Assembly (NCBI RefSeq): GCF_002294995.1
Contig: NZ_NSGF01000003.1
Coordinates: forward strand, 310,001-374,000
Origin: Mesorhizobium sp. WSM3860
GTDB lineage: Bacteria; Pseudomonadota; Alphaproteobacteria; Rhizobiales; Rhizobiaceae
Direction: 5' to 3'
DNA length: 64,000 nucleotides
Below, piece after piece: positions 8,123 to 18,915 of this stretch; position 1 is the first letter of the stretch, and the number at the start of each line of letters is the position of its first letter. A model generated the notes under the pieces. The model was given only the letters and a program-made list of their open reading frames with translations, was not told the DNA's origin and searched no databases. Made by a program: the position numbers and the translations under genes.

Positions 8123-8680
8123 ATGAAAGTCAAGGACGCAGATATTCTCATCATACCGGGCTATACCAATTCCGGCCCCGAGCACTGGCAGACCCGGTGG
8201 CAATCGAAACTGTCGACGGCACGCAGGGTCGAGCAGACCGAGTGGACGAAGCCCGTGCGCGAGGACTGGACGGCAAGCGTAGCGAAAGCTGTCAACCAGG
8301 CCGAGCGGCCGGTGGTCATCGTCGCCCATTCGCTGGGTGTCGCGGCGGCGGTGCAGGCCATCCCGCAATTTCAGAAGCCGGTCGCGGGGGCCTTCTTCGT
8401 GGCGCCGCCTGATGTCGCCAATCCGGAGATCAGGCCGAGGCACCTGATGACCTTTGGGCCCTATTCGCGCGAGCCCCTGCCCTTTCCGTCGATCGTGATC
8501 GCCAGCCGCAACGACCCGTTCTGCGCCTTTGAGGTTGCCGAGGACATCGCCGCCGCCTGGGGTTCGCTGTTCATCGACGCCGGCGACGCCGGCCATCTCA
8601 ACCAAGACTCGGGCTTCGGCCCATGGCCGGAGGGATCGATGACTTTCGCCAAGTTCCTCACGGAACTGAAGGAGCCTTGA
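8123..8680 (+). CDS. RBBP9/YdeN family alpha/beta hydrolase
   Basis: A 185-residue small serine hydrolase of the RBBP9/YdeN family. It opens with ADILIIPGYTNSGPEHWQ, typical of the family, has the nucleophile elbow in VAHSLG, a catalytic Asp in ASRNDPF and a catalytic His in GDAGHLN, so the triad is complete. Length is typical. I chose the ATG at 8123 because the family N-terminus begins there; upstream in-frame residues are not conserved in type. Its 3' end converges on the aldolase gene, sharing a hairpin. Substrate unknown. Confidence 0.9.
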   Translation: MKVKDADILIIPGYTNSGPEHWQTRWQSKLSTARRVEQTEWTKPVREDWTASVAKAVNQAERPVVIVAHSLGVAAAVQAIPQFQKPVAGAFFVAPPDVANPEIRPRHLMTFGPYSREPLPFPSIVIASRNDPFCAFEVAEDIAAAWGSLFIDAGDAGHLNQDSGFGPWPEGSMTFAKFLTELKEP

Positions 8681-8685
8681 GACGC

Positions 8686-8702
8686 CGGCGCCTCAGGCGC
8701 CG
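8686..8702. terminator. Shared hairpin between convergent genes
   Basis: CGGCGCC (8686-8692), loop TCA, GGCGCCG (8696-8702). The loop is the aldolase stop codon on the minus strand and the hairpin lies six bases after the hydrolase stop. No U-tract on either side, so termination would be weak or factor-dependent. Confidence 0.45.
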
Positions 8703-9466
8703 ATCGAATCCCGCATGCTCTTCAGCAGCGTCTTGGCGCCGAGCGAGATCAGTGTGTGGTCAGAACCCATGGCGAGCAGGCGGTAGCCCATCGACACGAC
8801 GCGACCGGCAACGGCCGGCTCGATGACGTAGATCGCGGCGTGCTTGCCGGCCTTGCGCGTCCGCTCGGCGATCGAGGCGACCGTCTCCATCATGCTTTCC
8901 AGCGTCGAATTCACGGTGGTGCCGTTCGACCAGGCGATCGAGAAATCCGACGGCCCGACGAAGATGCCATCGATGCCGGGCGTCTCGAGGATGCCATCCA
9001 GCGCCTCGAACGCCGCACGCGTCTCGACCATGGCAAAGGCCATGGTGCGCTGGTTCGAGTCGCGCAGCCACTCGGCATGGTCGCCCTTGCCATGGCGCGG
9101 AAAGGCATAGGTCGGGCCCCAGGAACGCTCGCCCATCGGCGGATATTTCATTGCTGCGGCGAACTGCCTGGCGTCGTTCACGGAATTGACCATCGGCGCG
9201 ATCACCGCCTCGGCGCCGAAATCGAGCGCCCGGCTCGCCATGTCGAAGCGCCCCACCGGGATGCGCACCAGCGCCGGCTTGTTGGCGGCAAGCACCGGCA
9301 CCAGGCCGCGCAGCACGCTGTCCTCGTGGTGGCCGCCATGCTGCATGTCGAGGGTAACGGCATCAAAACCCTGCTTGGCGATGATTTCGACCGTCAGCGC
9401 GTCCGGCACGCCGGACCAGGCGGTGAACAGCGTTTCGTCGGCGGCCAGGCGGGATTTAAGCGACAT
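8693..9466 (-). CDS. HpcH/HpaI aldolase/citrate lyase family protein
   Basis: A 257-residue class II pyruvate aldolase of the HpaI family, which cleaves or forms 2-keto-3-deoxy or 4-hydroxy-2-oxo acids with a divalent metal. Key segments are LDMQHGGH with the catalytic His, AMVETRAAFE with the metal-binding Glu, and FVGPSDFSIAW with the metal-binding Asp. AAGGAAAG precedes the start at 9466. It is a single gene; neighbours do not identify the aldehyde product. The precise substrate cannot be set from the sequence. Confidence 0.92.
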   Translation of the reverse strand: MSLKSRLAADETLFTAWSGVPDALTVEIIAKQGFDAVTLDMQHGGHHEDSVLRGLVPVLAANKPALVRIPVGRFDMASRALDFGAEAVIAPMVNSVNDARQFAAAMKYPPMGERSWGPTYAFPRHGKGDHAEWLRDSNQRTMAFAMVETRAAFEALDGILETPGIDGIFVGPSDFSIAWSNGTTVNSTLESMMETVASIAERTRKAGKHAAIYVIEPAVAGRVVSMGYRLLAMGSDHTLISLGAKTLLKSMRDSIGA

Positions 9467-9526
9467 CGGAACTTTCCTTGTTAACGATCCGCAGTCTCAG
9501 CCGGAAACGGCGGCAAGGCAAAGAAA

Positions 9527-9549
9527 ACCGCCCGGCTGAGCCGGGCGGT
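9527..9549 (-). terminator. Intrinsic terminator of the zeta-subunit gene
   Basis: A perfect 10-bp stem (ACCGCCCGGC / GCCGGGCGGT) with a 3-base loop; on the minus strand it is followed by TTTTCTTT. It lies 19 bases past the stop of the gene at 9568-9888. Confidence 0.85.
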
Positions 9550-9567
9550 CGATTGGTCCAACGATTT

Positions 9568-9888
9568 TTACGTGTTCTTGATCTGCTCGATCGCCTCAGC
9601 CATCAGCTCGTCCATGGTGCGGCGGATCTGATGGTCCGACTGGTGGACTCCCGCAGCGTCGAAATCTTTGCGGATCTTGCGGAAGACGTCATGGTCGCCG
9701 GCCTCCTCGATGTCGGAGACGACTACCTCTTTGGCATAGGCCTCGGCATCGGCTCCGCTCTTGCCGAGCTTTTCGGCGGCCCAGAGGCCGAGCGCTCTGT
9801 TGCGGCGCGCCGAGGCCTTGAAGCGGAGCTCCTCGTCGAAGACGAATTTGCGCTCGAAGCCCTCTTCGCGGTCTTTCATGCTGCTCAT
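9568..9888 (-). CDS. F1F0-ATPase inhibitor zeta subunit (DUF1476)
   Basis: A 106-residue acidic, largely helical protein matching the alphaproteobacterial zeta subunit (DUF1476): N-terminal DREEGFERKFVFDEELRFKA, then ARRNRALGLWAAEKLG. In Paracoccus this protein blocks ATP hydrolysis by the F1 motor, the N-terminal part inserting between alpha and beta subunits. GGAGGGACGTC before the ATG supports the start at 9888 rather than the internal Met at 9879. In rhizobia the role may be weaker. It is commonly found close to purC, as here, where it diverges from it. Confidence 0.9.
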   Translation of the reverse strand: MSSMKDREEGFERKFVFDEELRFKASARRNRALGLWAAEKLGKSGADAEAYAKEVVVSDIEEAGDHDVFRKIRKDFDAAGVHQSDHQIRRTMDELMAEAIEQIKNT

Positions 9889-10164
9889 GACGTCCCTCCG
9901 GTCAGATCGATTCCATTGGCGATGAATATGTGTGCTTTACCCAGCAGAAACCAAAAGGCCGCGGGCCGGTCAATATGCTACGTCGCATGCTGCGCTGCGG
10001 CATTTCGGTCCCGAAACCGGTTGATCGGCTGGATTTGCCGATTGAGCAAACATTACGATTGATATAGACACCGGCATTGAACGCACCGTCGCCACAACTA
10101 ATTTAGGCAGACGGACAGGAAATGGTCGCTTGCCGCCTGCCCGCCAATCCAGAGAAAAAATCAG

Positions 10165-10959
10165 ATGAAAAATCGCCGCCGCATTTACGAAGGCAAGGCC
10201 AAGATCCTCTATGAAGGACCTGAGCCCGGAACGCTGATCCAGTTCTTCAAGGATGACGCCACCGCCTTCAACAAGAAGAAACATGAGGTGGTCGACGGCA
10301 AGGGCGTGCTCAACAACCGCATTTCCGAGCACATTTTCAATCACCTCAATCGCATGGGCATCCCGACCCATTTCATCCGCCGGCTCAATATGCGCGAGCA
10401 GCTGATAAAGGAAGTCGAAATCATTCCGCTCGAGGTGGTCGTGCGCAACGTCGCCGCCGGCTCGCTGGCGAAGCGCCTGGGCATCGAGGAAGGCACGGTT
10501 CTGCCGCGCTCGATCATCGAATTCTACTACAAGGCCGATGCGCTGGACGACCCGATGGTATCGGAAGAGCACATCACCGCCTTCGGCTGGGCGAGCCCGC
10601 AGGAGATCGACGACATCATGGCGCTGGCTATCCGCGTCAATGACTTCCTCTCCGGCCTGTTCCTGGGCGTCGGCATCCAGCTTGTCGACTTCAAGATCGA
10701 GTGCGGGCGCCTGTTCGAGGGCGACATGATGCGCATCGTCGTCGCCGACGAGATCTCGCCGGATTCGTGCCGTCTGTGGGACGTCGCCACCCAGGACAAG
10801 CTCGACAAGGATCGCTTCCGTCGCGACATGGGCGGACTGGTCGAGGCCTACCAGGAAGTGGCTCGCCGCCTCGGCATCATGAACGAGAACGAGCCGCCGC
10901 GCCCGACAGGCCCGGTGCTCGTTGCCTCTTCCGAGCCCTCGAAGAGCACGAAGCACTGA
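10165..10959 (+). CDS. purC: Phosphoribosylaminoimidazole-succinocarboxamide synthase
   Basis: A 264-residue SAICAR synthetase, the ATP-dependent step joining CAIR and aspartate in purine synthesis. It begins [27 protein letters not shown] in the family pattern and carries [17 protein letters not shown], and the DFKIECGR segment around residue 175. Full length. First gene of the purC-purS-purQ run, all on the plus strand; purS follows after 63 bases. The C-terminal 20 residues are Pro/Ser-rich and poorly structured. Confidence 0.98.
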   Translation: MKNRRRIYEGKAKILYEGPEPGTLIQFFKDDATAFNKKKHEVVDGKGVLNNRISEHIFNHLNRMGIPTHFIRRLNMREQLIKEVEIIPLEVVVRNVAAGSLAKRLGIEEGTVLPRSIIEFYYKADALDDPMVSEEHITAFGWASPQEIDDIMALAIRVNDFLSGLFLGVGIQLVDFKIECGRLFEGDMMRIVVADEISPDSCRLWDVATQDKLDKDRFRRDMGGLVEAYQEVARRLGIMNENEPPRPTGPVLVASSEPSKSTKH

Positions 10960-11022
10960 CAGCGCGGGCCTGCCGGAAACGGCGTGCCCGTCCTCCACAC
11001 TACCGATCACTCAGGAGTATCG

Positions 11023-11262
11023 ATGAAAGCCCGCGTTACCGTCACCCTCAAGAACGGAGTTCTCGACCCGCAGGGCAAGGCGATCGAGCACGCGCTCTCA
11101 GGGCTGGGCTTCGACGGCGTCGGCCAGGTGCGGCAGGGCAAGGTCTTTGACATCGAACTCACCGGAACCGACAAGGCCAAGGCCGAAGCCGACCTCAAGG
11201 CGATGTGCGACAAGCTTCTGGCGAACACGGTGATTGAGAACTATAATGTGGCCATAACCTGA
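11023..11262 (+). CDS. purS: Phosphoribosylformylglycinamidine synthase subunit PurS
   Basis: A 79-residue protein with the PurS pattern: MKARVTVTLKNGVLDPQGKA, then DVGQ-like and DIELTG segments. PurS bridges PurL and PurQ in the three-part FGAR amidotransferase found where PurL is of the short type, which fits the 743-residue PurL here. Start set at 11023 after TCAGGAG; upstream in-frame residues are not conserved. Followed by a 31-codon ORF and purQ. Confidence 0.96.
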   Translation: MKARVTVTLKNGVLDPQGKAIEHALSGLGFDGVGQVRQGKVFDIELTGTDKAKAEADLKAMCDKLLANTVIENYNVAIT

Positions 11263-11280
11263 GTTTGCAGCGCAGAGGTT

Positions 11281-11376
11281 ATGGCTGAAGCCACCAGCGA
11301 TTTGATGTACGGGCTCCTGAAGCGCGTGCAGCACGAGCGAACTCGCCGAAACCAGAGGCCCTACGACCCAAAATGA
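11281..11376 (+). CDS. Micro-ORF of 31 codons coupled to purQ
   Basis: ATG at 11281 opens a frame of 31 codons whose TGA (11374-11376) overlaps the purQ ATG as ATGA. It encodes [20 protein letters not shown] and then a basic, Arg/Pro-rich tail ending YDPK. AGAGG lies just before the ATG, slightly close. The N-terminal helix resembles the opening of short rhizobial proteins annotated only as hypothetical. It could be a real small protein or a leader that couples ribosomes into purQ. I have no functional assignment; coding status rests on the ATGA overlap, position and the lack of other use for the 110-base gap. Confidence 0.5.
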   Translation: MAEATSDLMYGLLKRVQHERTRRNQRPYDPK

Positions 11377-12041
11377 AATCAGCCGTCGTCCTTCTCCCTG
11401 GGCTCAACCGCGACCGCGATATGATCGCGGCCCTGACCAAGATCTCCGGTCAGGTGCCGGCGACCGTCTGGCAGACCGACACCGAAATCCCGGACGTCGA
11501 CCTGATCGCCATTCCCGGCGGCTTCTCCTTCGGCGACTATCTGCGCTGCGGGGCGATTGCCGCGCGCATGCCGGTGATGCGGGCGGTGGCCGAAAAGGCG
11601 GCCAAGGGCGTCATGGTGATCGGCGTCTGCAATGGCTTCCAGATCCTGCTCGAGGCGGGGCTGCTGCCCGGCGCCCTTATGCGCAACGCCTCCCTGAAAT
11701 TCGTCTGCCGGCACGTGAAACTCGAGATCGCCAACGCCAACACGATGTTCACTCGCCGCTATCAGCCCGGCCAGATCATCCGCTCACCGGTCGCACATCA
11801 CGACGGCAACTACTTCGCCGACGCCGAAACGCTGGCGCGCCTCGAAGGCGAAGGCCAGGTGGTGTTCCGCTATGCCGAAGGCACCAATCCCAACGGCTCG
11901 ATCAACGACATCGCCGGCATCGTCAGCGAAAAGGGCAATGTGCTCGGCCTGATGCCGCACCCGGAGAACCTGATCGAGGCGGCACACGGCGGCAGCGACG
12001 GCCGGGCCCTGTTCGAAGGCGCGCTTGGCATCGCCGCTTGA
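11373..12041 (+). CDS. purQ: Phosphoribosylformylglycinamidine synthase subunit PurQ (glutaminase)
   Basis: A 222-residue class I glutamine amidotransferase that supplies ammonia to PurL. Catalytic Cys86 sits in GVCNGFQIL, and the His/Glu pair is in GLMPHPEN near residues 196-198. [18 protein letters not shown] is the oxyanion region typical of PurQ. Full length. Its ATG overlaps the stop of the micro-ORF. The purL partner lies 2.6 kb downstream after a lipoprotein and a MocR gene. Confidence 0.98.
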   Translation: MKSAVVLLPGLNRDRDMIAALTKISGQVPATVWQTDTEIPDVDLIAIPGGFSFGDYLRCGAIAARMPVMRAVAEKAAKGVMVIGVCNGFQILLEAGLLPGALMRNASLKFVCRHVKLEIANANTMFTRRYQPGQIIRSPVAHHDGNYFADAETLARLEGEGQVVFRYAEGTNPNGSINDIAGIVSEKGNVLGLMPHPENLIEAAHGGSDGRALFEGALGIAA

Positions 12042-12096
12042 TCCTTTCAGACGATTCCTTCAGACCATTCTTTCAGACCAACGGGGCGGCCTGACC

Positions 12097-12507
12097 ATGA
12101 GACTGACGATTGCTCGCCTTGCTCTCCTGGCCGCCGCCGGATTTGCGCTCGCCTCTTGCCAGTCCGGCTCGAAGACCACGCCGACCCCCTCAGGCAAGAG
12201 CGCCTCCCTGCTTGCCATGGAGCAGGTCGCGATCGCCGCGCACAAATGCTGGATCGCCAGCAAGGACCCGGCCTTCAAGCCCTACCAGATGGCCAACGAG
12301 CTCAACTCCTACAGCGGAACGCCGCGCTTCCTGCTCGTGCCCGCCAAGCATTACGGCGGCAAGCCGCTGCTGGTCGTGCAGGCACAGGGCAATTCCCGCA
12401 AAGTGGACGTGTTCGGGCCGTTGATGGCCGAACCGCTCGGCGCGCGCATAGGCTCCGATATCGCGCGCTGGCAGGCCGGCAATCCATCCTGCGCCGATGC
12501 CGCGTGA
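12097..12507 (+). CDS. Hypothetical lipoprotein
   Basis: A 136-residue protein with a lipoprotein signal: hydrophobic LALLAAAGFALASC with the lipobox LASC, predicting acylation at Cys near residue 20. The mature part has a short Pro/Ser linker, then a compact domain with HKCWIASKDPAFKPYQ and two further Cys, possibly disulphide linked in the periplasm. I do not recognise the family, though such proteins are common next to pur genes in rhizobia. Start at 12097 is chosen for the signal peptide; longer upstream reading lies in purQ. Confidence 0.8.
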   Translation: MRLTIARLALLAAAGFALASCQSGSKTTPTPSGKSASLLAMEQVAIAAHKCWIASKDPAFKPYQMANELNSYSGTPRFLLVPAKHYGGKPLLVVQAQGNSRKVDVFGPLMAEPLGARIGSDIARWQAGNPSCADAA

Positions 12508-12699
12508 CTCGGCCCTAGGCCAATTCCTGCAAATTGCAGGATTGACGTTAGGCTTTCGCGCTCGTCCTGCAACTCGCAATCAAGATACGGGCGAGACCAG
12601 CCTGTCTCACCCGCCAGCGATAATGTATGCCCAAAACTTGCGCAGCGTTTTGGGAGAATGACATGCACGAAACGAGATTTTGAGCGCGTCGCGACGCGC
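12508..12699. repeat. Intergenic stretch with two palindromic elements
   Basis: No gene. TCCTGCAA (12525-12532) pairs with TTGCAGGA (12534-12541), and CCCAAAAC (12630-12637) pairs with GTTTTGGG (12647-12654). The second looks like one of the short dispersed palindromes common in Mesorhizobium intergenic DNA; that is from memory, not checked here. Confidence 0.5.
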
Positions 12700-12942
12700 T
12701 TAGTCCCAGAGCGGCCTGATGCCCTCGCGATTGGCATCGCAGCGTGAAATGCCGATGTCCTTGAGCTGCTCGTCGGTCATCTCCAGGAGCGCAAGGCGTC
12801 CGCGACGGCGTTCCAGCATCCGGTCGATTTGCCTGGCGATGGAACGGAGCACGGACACGACGCGGTTGATAAACCCGCGGCGCCCCGACGGGCGGCCATG
12901 CAATTCCGCACTGCCATAACGCAATATATCAATTGTATTCAT
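12700..12942 (-). CDS. DUF1127 domain protein
   Basis: An 80-residue basic protein with the DUF1127 motif near the C-terminus: LALLEMTDEQLKDIGISRCDA. Such small Arg-rich proteins are abundant in alphaproteobacteria; some affect phosphate/carbon metabolism and RNA turnover, but no role can be given here. ATG at 12942 preferred; the in-frame codon at 12957 is TTG. Divergent from the MocR regulator, sharing an AT-rich control region with direct repeats. Confidence 0.88.
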   Translation of the reverse strand: MNTIDILRYGSAELHGRPSGRRGFINRVVSVLRSIARQIDRMLERRRGRLALLEMTDEQLKDIGISRCDANREGIRPLWD

Positions 12943-12960
12943 CTCTCGATCAACCAATTC

Positions 12961-13003
12961 TATCGATTGTACCTAGCTGCCATTCGCACCTCCATATCGA
13001 TTG
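12961..13003 (+). promoter_or_regulatory. Direct repeats TATCGATTG upstream of the MocR gene
   Basis: TATCGATTG occurs at 12961-12969 and 12995-13003 in the same orientation, 34 bases apart (about three helical turns), in the AT-rich gap between the DUF1127 gene and the MocR gene. MocR/GabR/PdxR regulators characteristically bind spaced direct repeats near their own promoter, so these are good candidate sites. Confidence 0.5.
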
Positions 13004-13038
13004 ACTCATCGTACGGTGCAATATAGAAAATTGTCACC

Positions 13039-14448
13039 ATGACAAATTGGCTCCCAAACCTCGCTTCCGGTTCCGGCCCTTTCTATCAGCGCCTTGCTGA
13101 CAGCATTGAGTCAGATATCGACAAGGGCGTCATCGATGCCGGTGCAAAACTGCCGCCGCAGCGTGATCTCGCATACGACATCGGCACTACGGTCGGCACG
13201 GTCGGCCGGGCCTATCAATTGCTGCGCGAGCGCGGCCTGGTGAGCGGGGAGGTCGGGCGCGGCACCTATGTGCTCGCGCAACGCGCTGAAAGCCCCAAGC
13301 CCGAGCTGGAGTCCGCCGCGCTGGGTACGCGGCTCATCGACGCGCCGAGCGGCAAGCTGCGCTTCGACAGCACCGCCGCCCCCGATGTCGGCCAGGGCGC
13401 AATCATTGCCGAAGTTCTGGCGCGGACGGCGGAGGAGCACCCTCACGACATTTCGAGCTATACGAGGGATTTCCCGGAACGCTGGTTCGAGGCTGGCAGC
13501 CGCTGGCTCAAGCGCAATTCGTTTCACCCCTCACCCGATTCGATCGTGCCGACGCTTGGCACCCATGCGGCGGTGATCGCCGCGATCGCCGCGCTAACGA
13601 CGCCTGGCGACACGATCGTCTTCGAGCATCTCACCTATTCGCAGATCTCGCGTAGCGCCGGCCTGATCGGGCGCCGCACCGCGCTGGTGTCGGCGGACGA
13701 TGAAGGTCTCGATCCCGACGATTTCGAGCGGGTCTGCGCGCAGAAACATCCGAAGGTGATGTTCGTGATGCCGACGGCGAAGAACCCGACGCTGGTGACG
13801 CTGTCGGCGGAGCGGCGCCAGGCGATCGCGCGCATAGCGCGCGAGTACAATGTCGTCCTGATCGAGGATGATCTCTATGGCGAATTGACCGACGATCCGA
13901 CGCCATTGCTCGCAGAATATGCCCCGGAGCGCACGATCGTCGCCGGCGGCCTGTCGAAGTCGGTCGCGGCCGGCGTGCGCGGCGGCTGGCTGTCCTGCCC
14001 GCCCGCCTACCGCCACCGCATCCGCGTGGCGCACAAGATGATGACCGGCGGGCTGCCCTTTCTGCTGGCGGAGGTCGGAACAAGGCTGGTGATGTCCGGC
14101 CAGGCCAGCGATATCCGCAAGCGTTGCATTGCCGAGATCCAAGCTCGTCTCCATGTCGTGCGCGAGACGCTGGCTGGCTTTGACTTCAAGGCACGGGACA
14201 ATGTGCCCTTCGTCTGGCTCACCTTGCCGGATCCTTGGCTCTCGGGCACCTTCAAGAATGCCTGCCTGGCGCAGGGCGTGCTCATTGACGACGAGGACGA
14301 GTTCAAGGCCGGTCGTTCCGAGCAGGTCTTCCACAGCGTCCGTTTCGGTGTTTCGCAACCTCGGCAAAGCAAGGAAGTCGCCGGTGGTGTCGCGGTCATC
14401 CGCCGCCTGCTCGACGAAGGCCGCGCCGGCTACGACAGTTTTTCCTGA
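13039..14448 (+). CDS. MocR-type GntR/aminotransferase transcriptional regulator
   Basis: A 469-residue fusion of an N-terminal GntR winged helix (residues about 12-80, with GAKLPPQRDLAYDIGTTVGTVGRAY) and a C-terminal class I/II aminotransferase-like domain. The PLP lysine is Lys307 in GGLSKSVAAGVRGGW, with IEDDLYGEL upstream for ring binding. Such proteins sense PLP or PLP adducts of amines/amino acids and regulate linked genes. Its divergent neighbour is a DUF1127 gene, and it splits purQ from purL. The controlled pathway is not evident; autoregulation through the nearby direct repeats is likely. Confidence 0.93.
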   Translation: MTNWLPNLASGSGPFYQRLADSIESDIDKGVIDAGAKLPPQRDLAYDIGTTVGTVGRAYQLLRERGLVSGEVGRGTYVLAQRAESPKPELESAALGTRLIDAPSGKLRFDSTAAPDVGQGAIIAEVLARTAEEHPHDISSYTRDFPERWFEAGSRWLKRNSFHPSPDSIVPTLGTHAAVIAAIAALTTPGDTIVFEHLTYSQISRSAGLIGRRTALVSADDEGLDPDDFERVCAQKHPKVMFVMPTAKNPTLVTLSAERRQAIARIAREYNVVLIEDDLYGELTDDPTPLLAEYAPERTIVAGGLSKSVAAGVRGGWLSCPPAYRHRIRVAHKMMTGGLPFLLAEVGTRLVMSGQASDIRKRCIAEIQARLHVVRETLAGFDFKARDNVPFVWLTLPDPWLSGTFKNACLAQGVLIDDEDEFKAGRSEQVFHSVRFGVSQPRQSKEVAGGVAVIRRLLDEGRAGYDSFS

Positions 14449-14603
14449 CCTGTCCTTTCTTAATCCGCATCGCGCTACCGGCCGGTGCCCGCGCAGTGGT
14501 TTTCCGGCGTTTTTCGTCATCCTTTGGGGGTGTATCGGGCGAAAGCTTGCGATAAGAGGAGACTCAAGAAAGCCCCCTCTCCCACGGATACCAATCGCCG
14601 CTC

Positions 14604-16831
<2,228 letters not shown>

Positions 16832-16835
<4 letters not shown>

Positions 16836-17356
16836 CCAGGCTGGCGGTCCGGGCGCTGCTTGCAGCCGTCTTCTGGCCGTCGCTGTTCTTCTTCTGGTTC
16901 CTCGGCCCGTTCGTCTTTCTGCTGTTGTCGACGACTTCGAGCGAGGTCTGTCCAAGGCTCGAAACGCGGGCCGAGTTCCTTGCTGCGGCCAACGGCACAA
17001 TCCCGCTGCTGGCCGCTCAGGGCCTCGTCTACGCGGTTCCTGTTCTGTGCCTGGTCCTGTGGCAGCGCCTTTTGCCGGAGCCGGCTCGGGCAAGGCATAT
17101 CGTCACTTGCGCCAAGCTCTTCGCCGTTGCAACGGCCATCGGAGCGCTTTGGGCGTATGGTTCTTCGCTTTTATGCGATGGCTACGGCCGGCCGTTTTTC
17201 TCCCCGGTCTGGCAGTGGACGAGCTACTTGCCGATGGTCGGTATCGCGATAAACGTGCCGCTCTATGTGCTGACCTTCAGTCTCGGTCGCGCCAACTCGA
17301 CGCGCGAGGAGGTGTCCGCAGGCGACGCGGCTCGGCCGGATCGGAATATCCCGTGA
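16832..17356 (+). CDS. Hypothetical membrane protein
   Basis: A 174-residue protein with about four hydrophobic segments: [44 protein letters not shown] and [16 protein letters not shown]. The start is a TTG overlapping the purL stop (16832), implying coupling; no better ATG exists before the first membrane segment. The C-terminal 25 residues are polar. I do not recognise the family. It is inserted between purL and bolA, which in many rhizobia are close neighbours. Confidence 0.72.
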
Positions 17357-17462
17357 ACCCTCGGTCATGGATGGAACGGCTTCAATCCGGACCGGAAAGG
17401 CTCTACGCTTATCCCGACTCTCATCGCACGGGCTGCACCCGCTCGAAAACAGGATTTCTGCC

Positions 17463-17696
17463 ATGGCAATGGATGCGCACGACATTGAACGGCTGATCAA
17501 GGAAGGCATTCCGGACGCCAAGGTGACGATACGCGATCTGGCTGGTGACGGCGATCACTACGCGGCCGAAGTGGTGGCCGAAAGCTTCCGCGGCAAAAGC
17601 CGCGTCCAGCAGCACCAGATGGTCTATGACGCGCTGAAAGGCAATATGGGCGGCGTGCTGCATGCGCTCGCCCTGCAGACCAGCGTTCCGGACTGA
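17463..17696 (+). CDS. BolA family protein
   Basis: A 77-residue BolA-fold protein: MDAHDIERLIKEGIPDAKV, then DHYAAEVVAESFRGKSRVQQHQMVYDAL with the conserved RVQQHQ/H segment. BolA proteins pair with monothiol glutaredoxins (GrxD) and share a [2Fe-2S] cluster in iron and redox sensing. grxD is indeed present at 20325 but is separated by the minus-strand oxidase/ZIP pair. Start at the ATG at 17463 fits the family; earlier in-frame codons overlap non-coding DNA. Confidence 0.93.
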   Translation: MAMDAHDIERLIKEGIPDAKVTIRDLAGDGDHYAAEVVAESFRGKSRVQQHQMVYDALKGNMGGVLHALALQTSVPD

Positions 17697-17715
17697 GTCT
17701 TGACGCCGCGGTTGT

Positions 17716-18915
17716 TCAGATCTTTACCAGCATCGCCGTGAGGTACATGAAGCCGATCCCGGCTGCCAGACCGGCCATCGCAGCCGGTGCGAGCAAGGCG
17801 CGCGAGCCATCGGCGCGCTGGCGAAGCTGCAGCGAAACCATCTCGACGATCACTTGCAGGATCGCTCCGGCGCCGATCGCCAGCGCCAGCGCCGACCATT
17901 GCGGCGCATAGGCGAGGCTGCCGATCCATAGGCCGACGACGGCGGGACCTCCCGCGAGCAGCGTCAACATGGCGAAGGTCCTGAGCGGCGGTCGCTCCTT
18001 CAGGATCGGGGCGGCGATGCCGATGCCTTCGGTGATGTTGTGCAAGGTGAAGCCAAGCACCAGGAACGTGCCGAGCCCGGCTGCGCCCGAGACGAAGGCG
18101 GCACCGATCGCCAGCCCTTCGCCAAGATTGTGCAGGCCGATGCCGAGTGCGATGAAGGTGGCAAGCGCCAGCCCGGTCGGTGTCCCGCCGCGCCGGCCTG
18201 CCGCCATGAGCAGAAGGAAGCTGGCGGTGGCTGCGAGCACGATCATGGTCGGCCCCTGGAACAGGGCGGCTGCTTCGCCGGCCAGTTCGAACGCGTCCTC
18301 GAGCGTGTCGACGAAAAGGAAGGCGAGCAGACCGACGGTCATCGACAGGAGAAAATCCATGCCGTTCCGCCCGACCCCGCGTAGTGCCGGATAGAACATC
18401 AGGCCGATCGCCACGGGCAGGATGCCGACAAAGCCGCCGAGCACCGCTTGCGCGGCAAAGCTAGGTGAATTGCGCGTCGGTGTGGGTACGGCGACGGCGA
18501 TATCGTGCCCGAATGTTGTCCCGGTGCTGGTCACGACATTGACCGCATGCGCCTCCCCCAGCACCCAGGGGTATGGCAGGCTGATCCATGCTGTTGCGCC
18601 GCGCGCGATCGGCCCCGGTGGATCCTGCGTGAACTGCCAGTAAGCGTCGTCGACCTGGACCTGCGCGATCGTCATCGGTTCCGACCCGCCGGCCCGCACG
18701 AGGATTCGAATGCCGTCGTTTCCAATAATCGTCCGCTCGAAGGTGAGGTTCTCGACCGGCGGCGCGCCGTTGCGAAAGCTCGCCAACGGGTCGGAAGAGA
18801 CCATCCACGCAACCGCGAGCCCGAGCACGGCGAGCGGCAATACGATCCAGAGCAGAGAGAGCCAGCGCGGCCAACCGGCCTGTGTATCCCGGGAGGTGCG
18901 ACTGACATCGGTCAC
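17716..18915 (-). CDS. ZIP family metal permease with extracytoplasmic domain
   Basis: 399 residues from a GTG whose GTGA overlaps the oxidase stop. Residues about 19-39 form a first membrane segment; about 42-150 form a predicted outer domain of beta type, with DDAYWQFTQDPPGP; about 155-399 form a ZIP transporter. The ZIP metal motifs HNLGEG (262-267) and HNITEG (292-297) are intact, so divalent metal (Zn, Fe, Mn) transport is expected. Ordinary bacterial ZupT is about 260 residues and lacks the N-terminal part. Coupling to a multicopper oxidase suggests the outer domain docks the oxidase or receives its product. Earlier in-frame codons up to 19050 lie inside the oxidase gene. Confidence 0.87.
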   Translation of the reverse strand: MTDVSRTSRDTQAGWPRWLSLLWIVLPLAVLGLAVAWMVSSDPLASFRNGAPPVENLTFERTIIGNDGIRILVRAGGSEPMTIAQVQVDDAYWQFTQDPPGPIARGATAWISLPYPWVLGEAHAVNVVTSTGTTFGHDIAVAVPTPTRNSPSFAAQAVLGGFVGILPVAIGLMFYPALRGVGRNGMDFLLSMTVGLLAFLFVDTLEDAFELAGEAAALFQGPTMIVLAATASFLLLMAAGRRGGTPTGLALATFIALGIGLHNLGEGLAIGAAFVSGAAGLGTFLVLGFTLHNITEGIGIAAPILKERPPLRTFAMLTLLAGGPAVVGLWIGSLAYAPQWSALALAIGAGAILQVIVEMVSLQLRQRADGSRALLAPAAMAGLAAGIGFMYLTAMLVKI

